Shown here: positions 40,997 through 50,600 of the stretch, one piece after another
Layout: each line of letters opens with the position of its first letter
Position numbering within the stretch: the first letter of the stretch is position 1
NCBI RefSeq assembly: GCF_013624435.2
Contig: NZ_CP061768.1
Span: 4,120,001 to 4,184,000, forward strand
Direction: 5' to 3'
Source of the DNA: Nocardioides campestrisoli
GTDB lineage: Bacteria; Actinomycetota; Actinomycetes; Propionibacteriales; Nocardioidaceae
Length of the DNA stretch: 64,000 nucleotides
Program-made: the position numbers and the translations under genes
The notes under the pieces: model-generated
What the model saw: only the letters and a program-made list of their open reading frames with translations
Told to the model about the DNA's origin: nothing
Database searches by the model: none

Positions 40997-43924
40997 TCAG
41001 GCCCATCCGAGAAGGTCGTCGAAGGCGCCCATCGGGTGCTTCGCGTCCTCGGCCTGACGCGCCCGAGCGGCGGCCTCCCACAGGGCCAGGTCGACAGGGA
41101 GCTGTCGCTCCAGGACCGCTGCCTTCGGCTTCCACTCCTCGATCCCGAGGCTGGCGAGGGTGGCGGCGTGCAGCGCGAGGAGGTCGTCACGGTGGCGCCC
41201 GGACGCCGGGAGGGTCGCCTTCTGCCACGCCCGTACCTGGTCGCCGGTGGCGCCCCGCATGATGTTCGCGGGCACCGGCCCGGCGGCGACGAACTCGGAC
41301 GGGTTCTGCCCGGAGTCGAAGACGATGAACGTGGAGCCCGGGACGTCGATGTAGCGGGTGCGCATCGCGTCCTCGTCGTCCGGCAGACGGGTCAGCGACA
41401 TGAGCGCGCCGTAGGTGAGCGTCGGCGCCGCGATCACGTCCTTCAAGAGCTTGGCCTTGGAGACGTTGGCGCTGGCGACCATCTGCATCTTCGCCCCGAA
41501 GTCCCTCTGGACCTCAGCTGCCCACGCGACGTCGGCGTTGAGGTCCTCGATGGTGACCCGGCCGTCGTCGACGAACGACTGCACGTCCTCGGGGATCCGG
41601 AGCAGAGGGCGGCTCGTGACCAGGTCGTGCACCTTGCGGAGCTCCGCGGACGAGTAGGGGAACATCCCCCGAGCCGACAGGGAACCGTCCTTGTTCGTGG
41701 CCACGAAGACCGTCATGGTCCGCGACGGGCCCGCGGCACCGTGCCGGCGCACCCGGTGGACCTCGTCCCGGAACCGCCACAGCCGGCCGGCCCGCTGGAC
41801 CAGGGAGGGGCTCGGGGCCAGGTCGGACCCCATGATGTCGAAGTCCAGGTCGAGGGACGCCTCGATGATCTGGGTCGCCACGACCACCACCGGCGGCGCC
41901 GTGATGTAGCCGGCCAGCTCCGATTCGTAGGCCGCGACCGCCTCCGCCGGGGCGTCCGCACCCGGGTGCCGGGGCGGCGGACCCAGGCGGCCGCGCAGCA
42001 GCGACTCCACCTGCGACCTCTGCGACCGGGTCATACGGGAGTGAAGGACGATCAGTTCTCTGCCGTCAGGGAGGGACGCGGCGATGGCCCGGGCGGTCTC
42101 CACGGTCGAGTCGACCTGGTTGCACACCACCGCCACGTGGCACCGGGGGTGCTCGGCCATCTGCTGGAGTGCCCACTCGGCGCGCGTCGTCGCCACCTCG
42201 GTCGAGGTGACGGTGACGAATCCGACGGGCTCGACCGGGGCCGAGAGGGGGACGTCTGCCTCGACCTCGTCTCGCAGCTCGCCGTCGTCCGCCACGTCGA
42301 TGAGCGAGTGCCCGGGGTAGCGGGACTCGTACGGGACCACGGCCTTCCGCTTCCGGTCCCGGGTGAGGCCGTGCACGTAGGCGTTGCGGTAGTCGACTGC
42401 GTCCTGGTGGGGGATGCTCGCGGAGAGAAGGGTGACCCGGGCCCCGGTGGCTCCCAGCCAGGCGAGCAGCTCGACGAGGAGTTCGCGCTGGTAGGCGTCG
42501 AAGGTGTGCACCTCGTCGAAGACGACGTGGTGGTTGGCGACCGCGAGCAGGCGCAGGTGGGTCGACTTCTGGTTGAGGGCCGCACTGAGGACCTGGTCGC
42601 AGGTGGTGACCGCGATCGGGGCCACCAGACGCCGGGCCGAGGTGGTGAACCAGTGGTCGGCGTAGAGCCGGGCGTCCTCGGGGGTCACGCTGTCGAGCTG
42701 TGAGAAGGACGCGTGCTGGTGGGACTTGATGACCAGGTTCCCGGTCGGGTGGAAGTCCCGGCGCAGCGTCTCGGCCATCGCGTCGGTCGTCGCCATGGTC
42801 GGCAACGCGAACAGCAGGTGCTCGTCGGGGCGCTGGATGTGGCGCAGCTGCGCGGCCTTCGTCTTCCCCTCCCCCGTCGGGAACGCCACCATCCACAGCC
42901 CGTCGTCGGGCCCGATGTCGATGGCCGCCTGCTGGAGCGGCCTGGGCGGGTGGCCGCCCAGGATGACCTCCTCGGCGCTGTCGAGGCAGGTCAGGGAGCC
43001 GACCGTGCGTGCGACGTGCGCGTCGATCCCTTCCCGCCGCGCCTGCATCCACTTGTCGGCGTCGGTGATCGGGTCCAGGCCGCCGGCGATGAGCCGCTTG
43101 CCGGCCGCGACGAAGCCGTCGTCGGAGGCGACCCAGTCGGCGAGGATGAGGAGTCCCGAGACGAGAACGAGCGCGGGACCGGAGCGGGCCCCCGTCATCG
43201 GCGGGATGTCGTCGAGCCGAACGCCGATCGCCTGCTCGATGAGCTGTCGCTGGTGGTCGAGGGTCTCGGCCCAGTGGCCGCCGGCGGTGGCGCGGAGCAG
43301 AGTCTCGTCGCGGTGGTCCATCGACTCCAGCGGATCCTCCGGGGCACGCCAGCGTCCGTGATGGCCGCTGACCGCGGTGGGAATCCAGCTCTCGCCGGCG
43401 GCCTCGCGTTCGGTGAAGTTCCGCCGGCCCCGCAGCGCGTAGGCGCCCACGTACTCGTGGCGCGTCGCCACCGAGCCGCCGTGCCCCTTGGGCTCGCCGA
43501 GCCGAGAGGTGCGGGCGAGGTCCATCAGCGCACCGGACGGCAACGGGAGCCCCAGCTCGGTCAGGCGTTCCGAGAGCGGGGTCCGCCAGGCCGGTTCTCC
43601 GAAGGCGAACGGCTGGGTCTGGAAGAAGGGGTTGACCTTGCCGACGTCATGGAGCCCCGCGAGCAACTGCAACGCTCGCACCGTCGACGCCTCGTCGCCC
43701 GGGTAGAGGGCTGCTGTGACGAGGTCCCGCAGGCCGGGCCGGAGCCAGGTCCGCCACAGCGACTCCATCGCGACAGACGTGTCCAGGAGGTGCGGGGTCG
43801 GCGCGTACGGCGGAAACCCCGCGGCCAGGTGATCCGGGTCCTTCGCCCACAGCGCGTACAGGGCCTCGTGGCAGGAGCAATCAAACTTGGGCGCTGTCAC
43901 ATGGAGGCAGGACATCAATCCCAC
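40997..43924 (-). CDS. cas3: Cas3 helicase-nuclease (type I-E)
   Basis: A 975-residue protein; GTG 43924 lies behind GAGGAGACACC. The HD nuclease domain has LLAGLHDVGKVNPFFQ, HEYVGAYAL and AVSGHHGRW. The helicase has Walker A FPTGEGKTKAAQ, DEVH box HHVVFDEVHTFDAYQ, motif III LLSASIPH and motif VI LVQRAGRLWRFRD. All catalytic residues look present, so target degradation should work. This argues against a pure Cascade-transposon system, which normally lacks Cas3. A possible operator is at 44161-44217. Confidence 0.95.
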   Translation of the reverse strand: MGLMSCLHVTAPKFDCSCHEALYALWAKDPDHLAAGFPPYAPTPHLLDTSVAMESLWRTWLRPGLRDLVTAALYPGDEASTVRALQLLAGLHDVGKVNPFFQTQPFAFGEPAWRTPLSERLTELGLPLPSGALMDLARTSRLGEPKGHGGSVATRHEYVGAYALRGRRNFTEREAAGESWIPTAVSGHHGRWRAPEDPLESMDHRDETLLRATAGGHWAETLDHQRQLIEQAIGVRLDDIPPMTGARSGPALVLVSGLLILADWVASDDGFVAAGKRLIAGGLDPITDADKWMQARREGIDAHVARTVGSLTCLDSAEEVILGGHPPRPLQQAAIDIGPDDGLWMVAFPTGEGKTKAAQLRHIQRPDEHLLFALPTMATTDAMAETLRRDFHPTGNLVIKSHQHASFSQLDSVTPEDARLYADHWFTTSARRLVAPIAVTTCDQVLSAALNQKSTHLRLLAVANHHVVFDEVHTFDAYQRELLVELLAWLGATGARVTLLSASIPHQDAVDYRNAYVHGLTRDRKRKAVVPYESRYPGHSLIDVADDGELRDEVEADVPLSAPVEPVGFVTVTSTEVATTRAEWALQQMAEHPRCHVAVVCNQVDSTVETARAIAASLPDGRELIVLHSRMTRSQRSQVESLLRGRLGPPPRHPGADAPAEAVAAYESELAGYITAPPVVVVATQIIEASLDLDFDIMGSDLAPSPSLVQRAGRLWRFRDEVHRVRRHGAAGPSRTMTVFVATNKDGSLSARGMFPYSSAELRKVHDLVTSRPLLRIPEDVQSFVDDGRVTIEDLNADVAWAAEVQRDFGAKMQMVASANVSKAKLLKDVIAAPTLTYGALMSLTRLPDDEDAMRTRYIDVPGSTFIVFDSGQNPSEFVAAGPVPANIMRGATGDQVRAWQKATLPASGRHRDDLLALHAATLASLGIEEWKPKAAVLERQLPVDLALWEAAARARQAEDAKHPMGAFDDLLGWA

Positions 43925-44231
43925 GGTGTCTCCTCAGGCGACGGGGATGTCAGCACCGATCTTGGCGGACCGACAGTCGCCATGCTGCGGGTTGGGCCAA
44001 TCGCGACGGCAAAGGCCCTACTTCAGATTCTGGCCATGCGGCCCCCGGCCAGTTGCTGGCGGATCGTAAGCAGCGAGTCGGCGGCGGTTCATGCACCCAC
44101 GCCGCAAGGAGACAGGCAGTTCCGGGGGACGTACGCAAGTCTCATCCGGGGCGCGGTGTCCAATCTGCAGGATCTGCAAATTGGAACGATCCACTGCACA
44201 CTCGCCGATCGTCGGCACAACCGGTCCGCCG
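43925..44231. other. Leader of the cas operon, downstream of dnaB
   Basis: This 307-base gap between the cas3 start and the dnaB stop has no gene. It contains the palindromic element at 44161-44217 (feature below). The cas operon promoter probably lies here, but I cannot assign -35 and -10 boxes. Confidence 0.45.
44161..44217. promoter_or_regulatory. Palindromic element beside dnaB (copy B of the shared element)
   Basis: CAATCTGCAG and CTGCAAATTG (44161-44183) form an inverted repeat with one mismatch around GAT, and GCCGA/TCGGC follows at 44204-44216. The order CAATCTGCA, TGCA(G/A)ATTGGA, CGATC, GATCGTCGGCA is the same as at 9280-9335. It sits 237-293 bases upstream of cas3 and 15 bases from the dnaB stop. 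It could be an operator or an att-like repeat. Confidence 0.5.
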
Positions 44232-45662
44232 TCAGTGCGCCATGTCCACGAACCGCGAGTAGTGACCCTGGAACGCGACGGTGATGTCGCGCGTGGGCCC
44301 GTTTCGGTGCTTGGCCACGATCAGGTCGGCCTCGCCGGGGCGGGTCGACTCCTTCTCGTAGACGTCGTCGCGGTGCAGCAGGATCACCATGTCCGCGTCC
44401 TGCTCGATCGAGCCGGACTCACGCAGGTCGCTCATCATCGGGCGCTTGTCGCCACGCTGCTCGGGACCACGGTTCAGCTGCGAGAGCGCGATGATCGGGA
44501 CCTCGAGCTCCTTGGCGAGCAGCTTGATCTGCCGGGAGAACTCCGAGACCTCGAGCTGGCGGGACTCCACCTTCTTGCCCGAGCTCATCAGCTGCAGGTA
44601 GTCGATGACGATCAGGCGCAGGTCGTGCTTCTGCTTCAGCCGCCGCGCCTTCGCCCGGATCTCCATCATCGTCATGTTCGGCGAGTCGTCGATGTACATC
44701 GGAGCGGCCGAGACCTCGCCCATCTTCTTGGCGAGCTTGTCCCAGTCGTCTTCCTGCATGTTGCCGTTGCGGATGTGGTTGAGCGCGATCTTCGCCTCCG
44801 CGGAGAGCAGACGCATGACGATCTCCGAGCGCGTCATCTCCAGGCTGAAGAAGACCGAGGCCATGTTGTTGTGGATCGACGCGGCCCGGCAGAAGTCGAG
44901 CGCCAGCGTCGACTTACCCATCGCGGGACGCGCGGCGACGATGATCATCTGACCCGAGTGCAGACCGTTGGTCAGCTCGTCGAAGTCGGCGAACCCGGTG
45001 GGCACGCCGTAGACCCCGGCCTCCCGGTTGCTGATCGCCTCGATCTCGTCGAGGACACCGTTCATGATGTCGCTCAGCGGGGCGTAGTCCTCCTTCGCCC
45101 GCTTCTCGGTGATCTTGTAGACCTCCGCCTGGGCCTGGTCGACGACGTCGTCGACCTGGCCCTCGCCGGCGTAGCCGATCTGCACGATCTTCGTGCCGGC
45201 CTCGACCAGGCGCCGCAGGATCGCCTTCTCCCGGACGATCTCCCCGTAGTACGCCGCGTTGGCCGCGATCGGCACGTTGGCCGAGAGCGTGTGCAGGTAC
45301 GGCGCGCCCCCGACGCGCTGCAGCTCGCCGCGGCGCTGGAGCTCGGCGGCGACCGTCACCGGGTCGGCCGGCTCGCCACGGCCGTAGAGGTCGATGATCG
45401 CGTCGTAGATCAGCTCGTGCGCGGGGCGGTAGAAGTCGACGCCGCGCACGGCCTCCGACACGTCGGCGATGGCGTCCTTGGAGAGCAGCATCGAGCCGAG
45501 CACGCTCTGCTCCGCGGCGTTGTCCTGCGGCGGCGTCCGGTCGTTGGCCGACCGCGGCTTCTCCCCCGGCGCGTACGACGAGGGCCCGTCGCCCCACTGC
45601 TCGTAGCTCTCGTCGAGCGGCGGCTCGCTGGGCCCGACCATGTCGTGCTCGGCGATGCTCAC
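44232..45662 (-). CDS. dnaB: Replicative DNA helicase DnaB
   Basis: A 476-residue protein starting at GTG 45662 behind GGAGGCACCCT. The N-terminal domain (PPQDNAAEQSVLGSMLLSKD AIADVSE) binds the primase; the RecA-like domain has Walker A ARPAMGKSTLALDF, an RLIVIDYLQLM Walker B and LSQLNRGPEQRGDKRPMMSD LRESGSIEQDAD. DnaB unwinds DNA at the replication fork. It is the first chromosomal housekeeping gene to the right of the accessory region. Confidence 0.96.
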   Translation of the reverse strand: MSIAEHDMVGPSEPPLDESYEQWGDGPSSYAPGEKPRSANDRTPPQDNAAEQSVLGSMLLSKDAIADVSEAVRGVDFYRPAHELIYDAIIDLYGRGEPADPVTVAAELQRRGELQRVGGAPYLHTLSANVPIAANAAYYGEIVREKAILRRLVEAGTKIVQIGYAGEGQVDDVVDQAQAEVYKITEKRAKEDYAPLSDIMNGVLDEIEAISNREAGVYGVPTGFADFDELTNGLHSGQMIIVAARPAMGKSTLALDFCRAASIHNNMASVFFSLEMTRSEIVMRLLSAEAKIALNHIRNGNMQEDDWDKLAKKMGEVSAAPMYIDDSPNMTMMEIRAKARRLKQKHDLRLIVIDYLQLMSSGKKVESRQLEVSEFSRQIKLLAKELEVPIIALSQLNRGPEQRGDKRPMMSDLRESGSIEQDADMVILLHRDDVYEKESTRPGEADLIVAKHRNGPTRDITVAFQGHYSRFVDMAH

Positions 45663-46159
45663 AGGGTGCCTCCGGAGGGGGGTGGTGGCGGTGGGACGAC
45701 CGACGGATGACCGCGTGTGGCCGGGCGCCGGGACGGGGGGCGACCCAGGCACTGACCACGGTAGGAACGACCACCGACAGACCTGGGACGCAGCGACGGT
45801 ACGTGCCGGAAGGACCCAAAGGACAGCCCGTTATCCACAGGGTGTGTGCATAACTGGGGATTTCTGGTGCACGAAGCCACCGGATCTGTGGGGCTCGCCG
45901 GGTGCGTTGTGTGGAAAACATGTCCACAACATCTGCCACATAGCCTCTGACCTGCGGAAACGTCGTCCTCAACCTGTGGATGAAAGTTGGGGAGAAAGAA
46001 TTTTCGCAGACGGTTCAGACCGCCGGTTGCTTTGTCGACAAGTTGCGGACAGCGCTGTGATCTGTGTGATATCCCCCGGATGTCCACAGGCTGGAGCACA
46101 GGCTGGGACACAGGGTGGTCGTAGCGGGTAGAACTCTCCGTGCTCATTACACTTCCAGG
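45663..46159. other. Region upstream of dnaB with a cluster of DnaA-box-like sites
   Basis: No ORF is supported. TTATCCACA (45831-45839) is a perfect DnaA box, TTTTCCACA lies on the minus strand at 45910-45918, and eight-of-nine matches are at 45920 (ATGTCCACA), 45975-45983 (minus, TCATCCACA), 46032 (TTGTCGACA) and 46080 (ATGTCCACA). An AT-rich patch (GAAAGAATTTTC) lies at about 45994. This could be DnaA control of dnaB or an origin-like region; the normal origin lies beside dnaA, which is not in the window. Confidence 0.5.
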
Positions 46160-47497
46160 GTGCGCCCCACCGACCGCGAGATCCTCCGCCTCGCGGTTCC
46201 GGCGTTCTTCGCACTGATCGCCGAGCCGCTCTACCTGCTCAGCGACTCCGCGATCGTCGGACACCTCGGCACCGAGGAGCTGGCCGGTCTCGGCATCGCC
46301 GGCGTCGTCCTCCAGACCATCGTCGGGCTCTGCGTCTTCCTCGCCTACGGCACCACCGCCAGTGTCGCCCGGCACCTGGGTGCCGGCGACCTGCGCCGGG
46401 CGCTGACCCAGGGCGTGGACGGAGTGTGGCTCGCCGTGCTCCTCGGCGCCGTGGCCACGGTGCTCGGCGTCGCGTTCTCCGGACCGCTGGTGCGCGCCTT
46501 CGGGGTCTCCGAGACGGTCGCCGGGTACGCCGAGGACTACCTGCGGGTGGCCATGTTCGGCGTCACGCCGCTGCTGGTGATGCTGGCGACCACCGGGGTG
46601 CTGCGGGGTCTCCAGGACACCCGCACCCCGCTCTACGTGGCGGTCGTGGGCAACCTGGTCAACGTCGGCCTCAACCTGGTCCTGGTCTTCGGGCTCGGAC
46701 CGGTCCCGGCGCTCGGCATCGTGGGCGCCGCGCTGGGCTCGGTGCTGGCCCAGGTCGGTTCCGCTGCCGTGATGGTCGCCGTGGTGGTGCGGGCCGCCCG
46801 GCGCGAGGGTGCCTCGCTGGCTCCCGACCGGGCCGGCATCCGGGCCGCGGCGCGGGCCTCCGTCGGTCTGGTGATCCGCACCCTGACCCTGCGCGCCTCT
46901 CTGCTCGTGCTGACGTACGCCGTCGCCCTGGGGGTCGTCGACGAGGCCAGCACCTCGGTCGCCACGCACCAGGTCGCGATGACCCTGTGGACCTTCCTGG
47001 CCTTCGCCCTCGACGCCATCGCCATCGCCGCCCAGGCACTCACCGGCCGGGCACTGGGCGCCGGCGACCTCGCCCTGACCCGTCGGCTGACCCAGCGGAT
47101 GATCGCCTGGGGGCTCTGGTCCGGGGTGGTCACCGGGCTCCTGGTCGCCGCGGTCAGCCCGTGGATCGGCGCCCTCTTCACCCCCGACACCGACGTGCGA
47201 GCCCTGCTGGTGCCGGTGCTGCTGGTGATCGCCCTGGGCCAGCCGCTGGCCGGGGTGGTCTTCGTGCTCGACGGCGTGCTGATCGGGGCCGGGGACGGTG
47301 ACTACCTGGCGCGCGCCGGGGTGGTCACCCTCGTCGCGTTCGCCCCCGTCGTCCTGCTGGTCGCGGCGGCCGGCGGCGGCCTGGTGTGGATCTGGGTCGT
47401 CTTCGTGACCGTCTTCATGGGCGCCCGGGGGGTGGTGCTGGTGCACCGGGCACGGCACGACGCGTGGATGGTCGCGGGCGCGAGCACCGTCCGCTGA
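46160..47497 (+). CDS. MATE-family (DinF-like) multidrug/cation antiporter
   Basis: A 445-residue membrane protein with about 12 hydrophobic segments, starting at GTG 46160 (VRPTDREILRLAVPAFFALI). LYLLSDSAIVGHLGTEELAG with ASVARHLGAGDLRRA and later DALGVVDEASTSVATHQVAM is typical of MATE transporters, DinF subgroup. It would extrude drugs or cations using a proton or sodium gradient. The GTG has little ribosome binding sequence, so translation may be leaderless. It is divergent from dnaB. Confidence 0.88.
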   Translation: MRPTDREILRLAVPAFFALIAEPLYLLSDSAIVGHLGTEELAGLGIAGVVLQTIVGLCVFLAYGTTASVARHLGAGDLRRALTQGVDGVWLAVLLGAVATVLGVAFSGPLVRAFGVSETVAGYAEDYLRVAMFGVTPLLVMLATTGVLRGLQDTRTPLYVAVVGNLVNVGLNLVLVFGLGPVPALGIVGAALGSVLAQVGSAAVMVAVVVRAARREGASLAPDRAGIRAAARASVGLVIRTLTLRASLLVLTYAVALGVVDEASTSVATHQVAMTLWTFLAFALDAIAIAAQALTGRALGAGDLALTRRLTQRMIAWGLWSGVVTGLLVAAVSPWIGALFTPDTDVRALLVPVLLVIALGQPLAGVVFVLDGVLIGAGDGDYLARAGVVTLVAFAPVVLLVAAAGGGLVWIWVVFVTVFMGARGVVLVHRARHDAWMVAGASTVR

Positions 47498-47552
47498 GCG
47501 GACTGGTGGATCACGGTTCGGACACGTCCGCACTCCGGGTGGGTCGGATCCG

Positions 47553-47582
47553 TTGACAGGACGTCTAGGAGTGACCTAGGAA
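47553..47582 (+). promoter_or_regulatory. Probable promoter of the subtilisin-like protease gene
   Basis: TTGACA (47553-47558) and TAGGAA (47577-47582) are separated by 18 bases, a good housekeeping sigma match for an actinobacterium. The start codon at 47666 lies about 80 bases further on, leaving a structured leader that includes CCCGGGCC/GGTCCCGGG. Confidence 0.5.
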
Positions 47583-47665
47583 ACAGTTGCCACTCCTTTC
47601 ACTTTCATCCTCCGCACCCTTCGATCCCGGGCCGGTCCCGGGTTCCCTCTCCTCGGGAGCACCAC

Positions 47666-50600
47666 TTGATACGACGCTCCGTGGGGGTCATCGCGACCTC
47701 CGCACTGCTCTTCTCCCTTGCGCCCCTCACCGGGTCCGCCAACGCCGCCCCCACCGACCCGGCCCAGCCGGGCGAGGCGGCCGCCCCGTCCAGCGAGCAG
47801 GGCTTCACCGGTGCCAAGGCGGAGAAGGGCACGGTGATGTCGCTGGGCGCACCGGGCAAGGCCGAGACCTACATCGTCCAGCTCGACCAGCCGGCCGTCC
47901 CCTCGCGCGAGACCGCCGACGGCGCCCGCGCCCAGGACGCCCCCTCGGCGTCGGGCTACCGCGCCGAGCTCGTGGAGGAGCAGGCCGACCTGCGCTCCTC
48001 GATCCGCCGGATCACCGGCGCCGCGCCGCGGGTCACCCACACCTACACCGAGGCCGCCAACGGCCTCGCGGTCCGGCTGACCCGCGCCCAGGCGCGCCAG
48101 GTCGCCGACCTCGACGGCGTCGCCGCGGTGCACGTCGACGAGGAGCGCCAGCTCCAGACCGACGTCGGCCCCGAGTGGATCGGCGCCCCCGGCATCTGGG
48201 ACGGCACCGACACCCCGGCAGGGGTCGAGGGCTCGAAGGGCGAGGGCGTGATCGTCGGCATCCTCGACAGCGGCCTCAACCCGGCCAACCCGTCCTTCCA
48301 CGACGTGGGCGCGGACGGCTACGACCACACCAACCCGTGGGGCGCCGGCACCTACGTCGGCATGTGTGACCCGACGAGCTCCGTCTTCGTCGCCGACTGG
48401 GGCTGCAACGACAAGCTCATCGGCTACTGGAACCTCACCACCGACGGCAGCAGGTACGACGACGACGGCCACGGCACCCACACCGGCAGCACCACGGCCG
48501 GCAACGTGGTCGACGCCACGACGTACGCCGGTGAGGGCACCGAGTTCGAGTTCTCCACCACCGAGCGGATCAAGGGCGTCGCCCCGCACGCCAACGTCAT
48601 CGGCTACGACGTCTGCGACGGCGGCTGCCCGATGAGCGCCATCCTGGCCGGCATCGACCAGGCGATCACCGACGGCGTCGACGTCATCAACTACTCCATC
48701 GGCAGCGCGGCCCCCTCCGACCCGTGGAGCGACCCGGACGCCATCGGCTTCCTCAACGCCCGCGCCGCGGGCATCCACGTCGCCACCTCCGCGGGCAACG
48801 CGGGACCGGGCGCCGAGACGCTGGGCAGCCCCGGCGACGTCCCCTGGATCACCACCGTGGGCGCCACCCAGCACAACCGCCAGTGGCAGGCCGCGGTCAC
48901 CGACCTCACCGCCCAGGGCGGCGCGACCCACCCCGACATCGAGGGTGTGGCCTTCGCCAAGGCCTCGGACGGCGCCTTCCCAGTCGTCGACGCCACCACG
49001 CTCGGTGACCCGCTGTGTACCGCCGCCGGGCTCGGCAACGTCGACCTGACCGGCAAGATCGTGCTCTGCACCCGCGGCGGCAACGGCCGCGTCGAGAAGG
49101 GCGGCGTCGTCGCCGGCCTCGGAGCCGAGGGCATGATCCTCGCCAACGACCAGGCCAGCGGTGACTCCCTCAACGCCGACCCGCACGAGCTCCCGGCCGT
49201 GCACATCACCTACGCCGACGCCCAGGAGCTGCGTACCTGGCTGGCCAGCGTCACCAACCCGCAGGCCGAGCTCTCCGGCGGCCAGCGGTACGTCGGCGAC
49301 GACGTCGCCGACATCATGGCGGCGTTCTCCAGCCGCGGGCCCAACCGTGCGGTCTCGATGATCAGCCCCTCGGTCTCTGCCCCGGGCGTGGACATCCTGG
49401 CGGCCGACGGCGCCGACAACGAGGTCAGCTGGGGCTTCATCTCCGGCACCTCGATGGCCAGCCCGCACACCGCCGGTGCGCTGGCGCTGCTCAAGGGCGT
49501 CCAGCCCGACTGGACCCCCGCCGAGGCGCAGTCCGCGCTGATGACCACCGCGGTCACCGAGATCAAGGACAACGACGGCACCGACGCCGACTGGCACGAC
49601 ATGGGCTCGGGCCGGGTGGACCTGACCAAGGCGGCCAAGGCCGGCTTCGTGCTCGACGAGTCCGCTGCCGACTACCTGGCCGCAGACCCGGCCGAGGGCG
49701 GCGACGTCCGCGCCCTCAACATCGCCAGCATGGCCGACAACGAGTGCCTGTCGAACTGCGAGTGGACCAGGACCCTGACCGGCACCGCGACCGGCGCCGG
49801 CACTTGGACGGTCAGCACCGAGAGCTTCTCCCCCGAGCTGACCGTCTCGGTCGCGCAGGAGAGCCTGGCGCTGACCGCAGGCGGCGAGGCCAACCTCACG
49901 GTGACCGCCGAGCTCGCGTCGAGCGCGGGCACGGACACGTGGCTCTACGGCACCGTGGTGCTCACCCCGCCGGCCGGCTCCTCGGCCCCCGAGGCGCACC
50001 TGCCGGTGGCCGTCCTGCCTTCGTCGGGCGTGCTGCCCTCGTCGATCGACATCACCACCCGTCGTGACGCCGGCTCGCAGGTGACCGACGGTCTCCAGGC
50101 GATCGAGCTGGACTCGCTCAAGGTCACGGCCTCCGGCCTGGTCCCCGAGAGCACCCAGTCGATCAGCGTCCCCGAGGACCAGACCAACACCGACCCCTAC
50201 AACGGCGACGGCACCACCGTCGTCCGGGTCGACGTCCCTCAGGGCGCCACCCGGCTGCTGACCAGCCTGCGGGAGACCACCGCGCCGGACTTCGACATGT
50301 TCGTCGGTCGCGGTGAGGTCTCGGCTGCCAACGAGGTCTGCTCCAGCGCCAGCGGCGGTTCCGCCGAGCGGTGCGAGGTCGCCAACCCGGAGGCCGGCAG
50401 CTGGTGGATCCTGGTGCAGAACTGGGAGGCCACCACGGCCGGCGGGTCCGACACCGCCGTCGTGGCCACCGCGGTGGTCGCCGGCGACGCCGGCAACCTG
50501 CGCGCCGAGGGCCCGACTGGGCCGATCGAGGCGGGCACGCCGTTCAGCATCCGCACCTTCTGGGACGAGGACGCGATGGAGGCCGGCCAGACCTGGTACG

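Noticed and set aside
40997..43924. Idea that cas3 is inactive, as expected for a CRISPR-associated transposon
   Set aside because: HD and helicase motifs (HDVGK, GEGKT, DEVH, QRAGR) are all intact in one frame.
42713..44284. A 523-residue + strand frame overlapping cas3
   Set aside because: It is a shadow of cas3 with Gly/Arg-rich composition and no recognisable motif.
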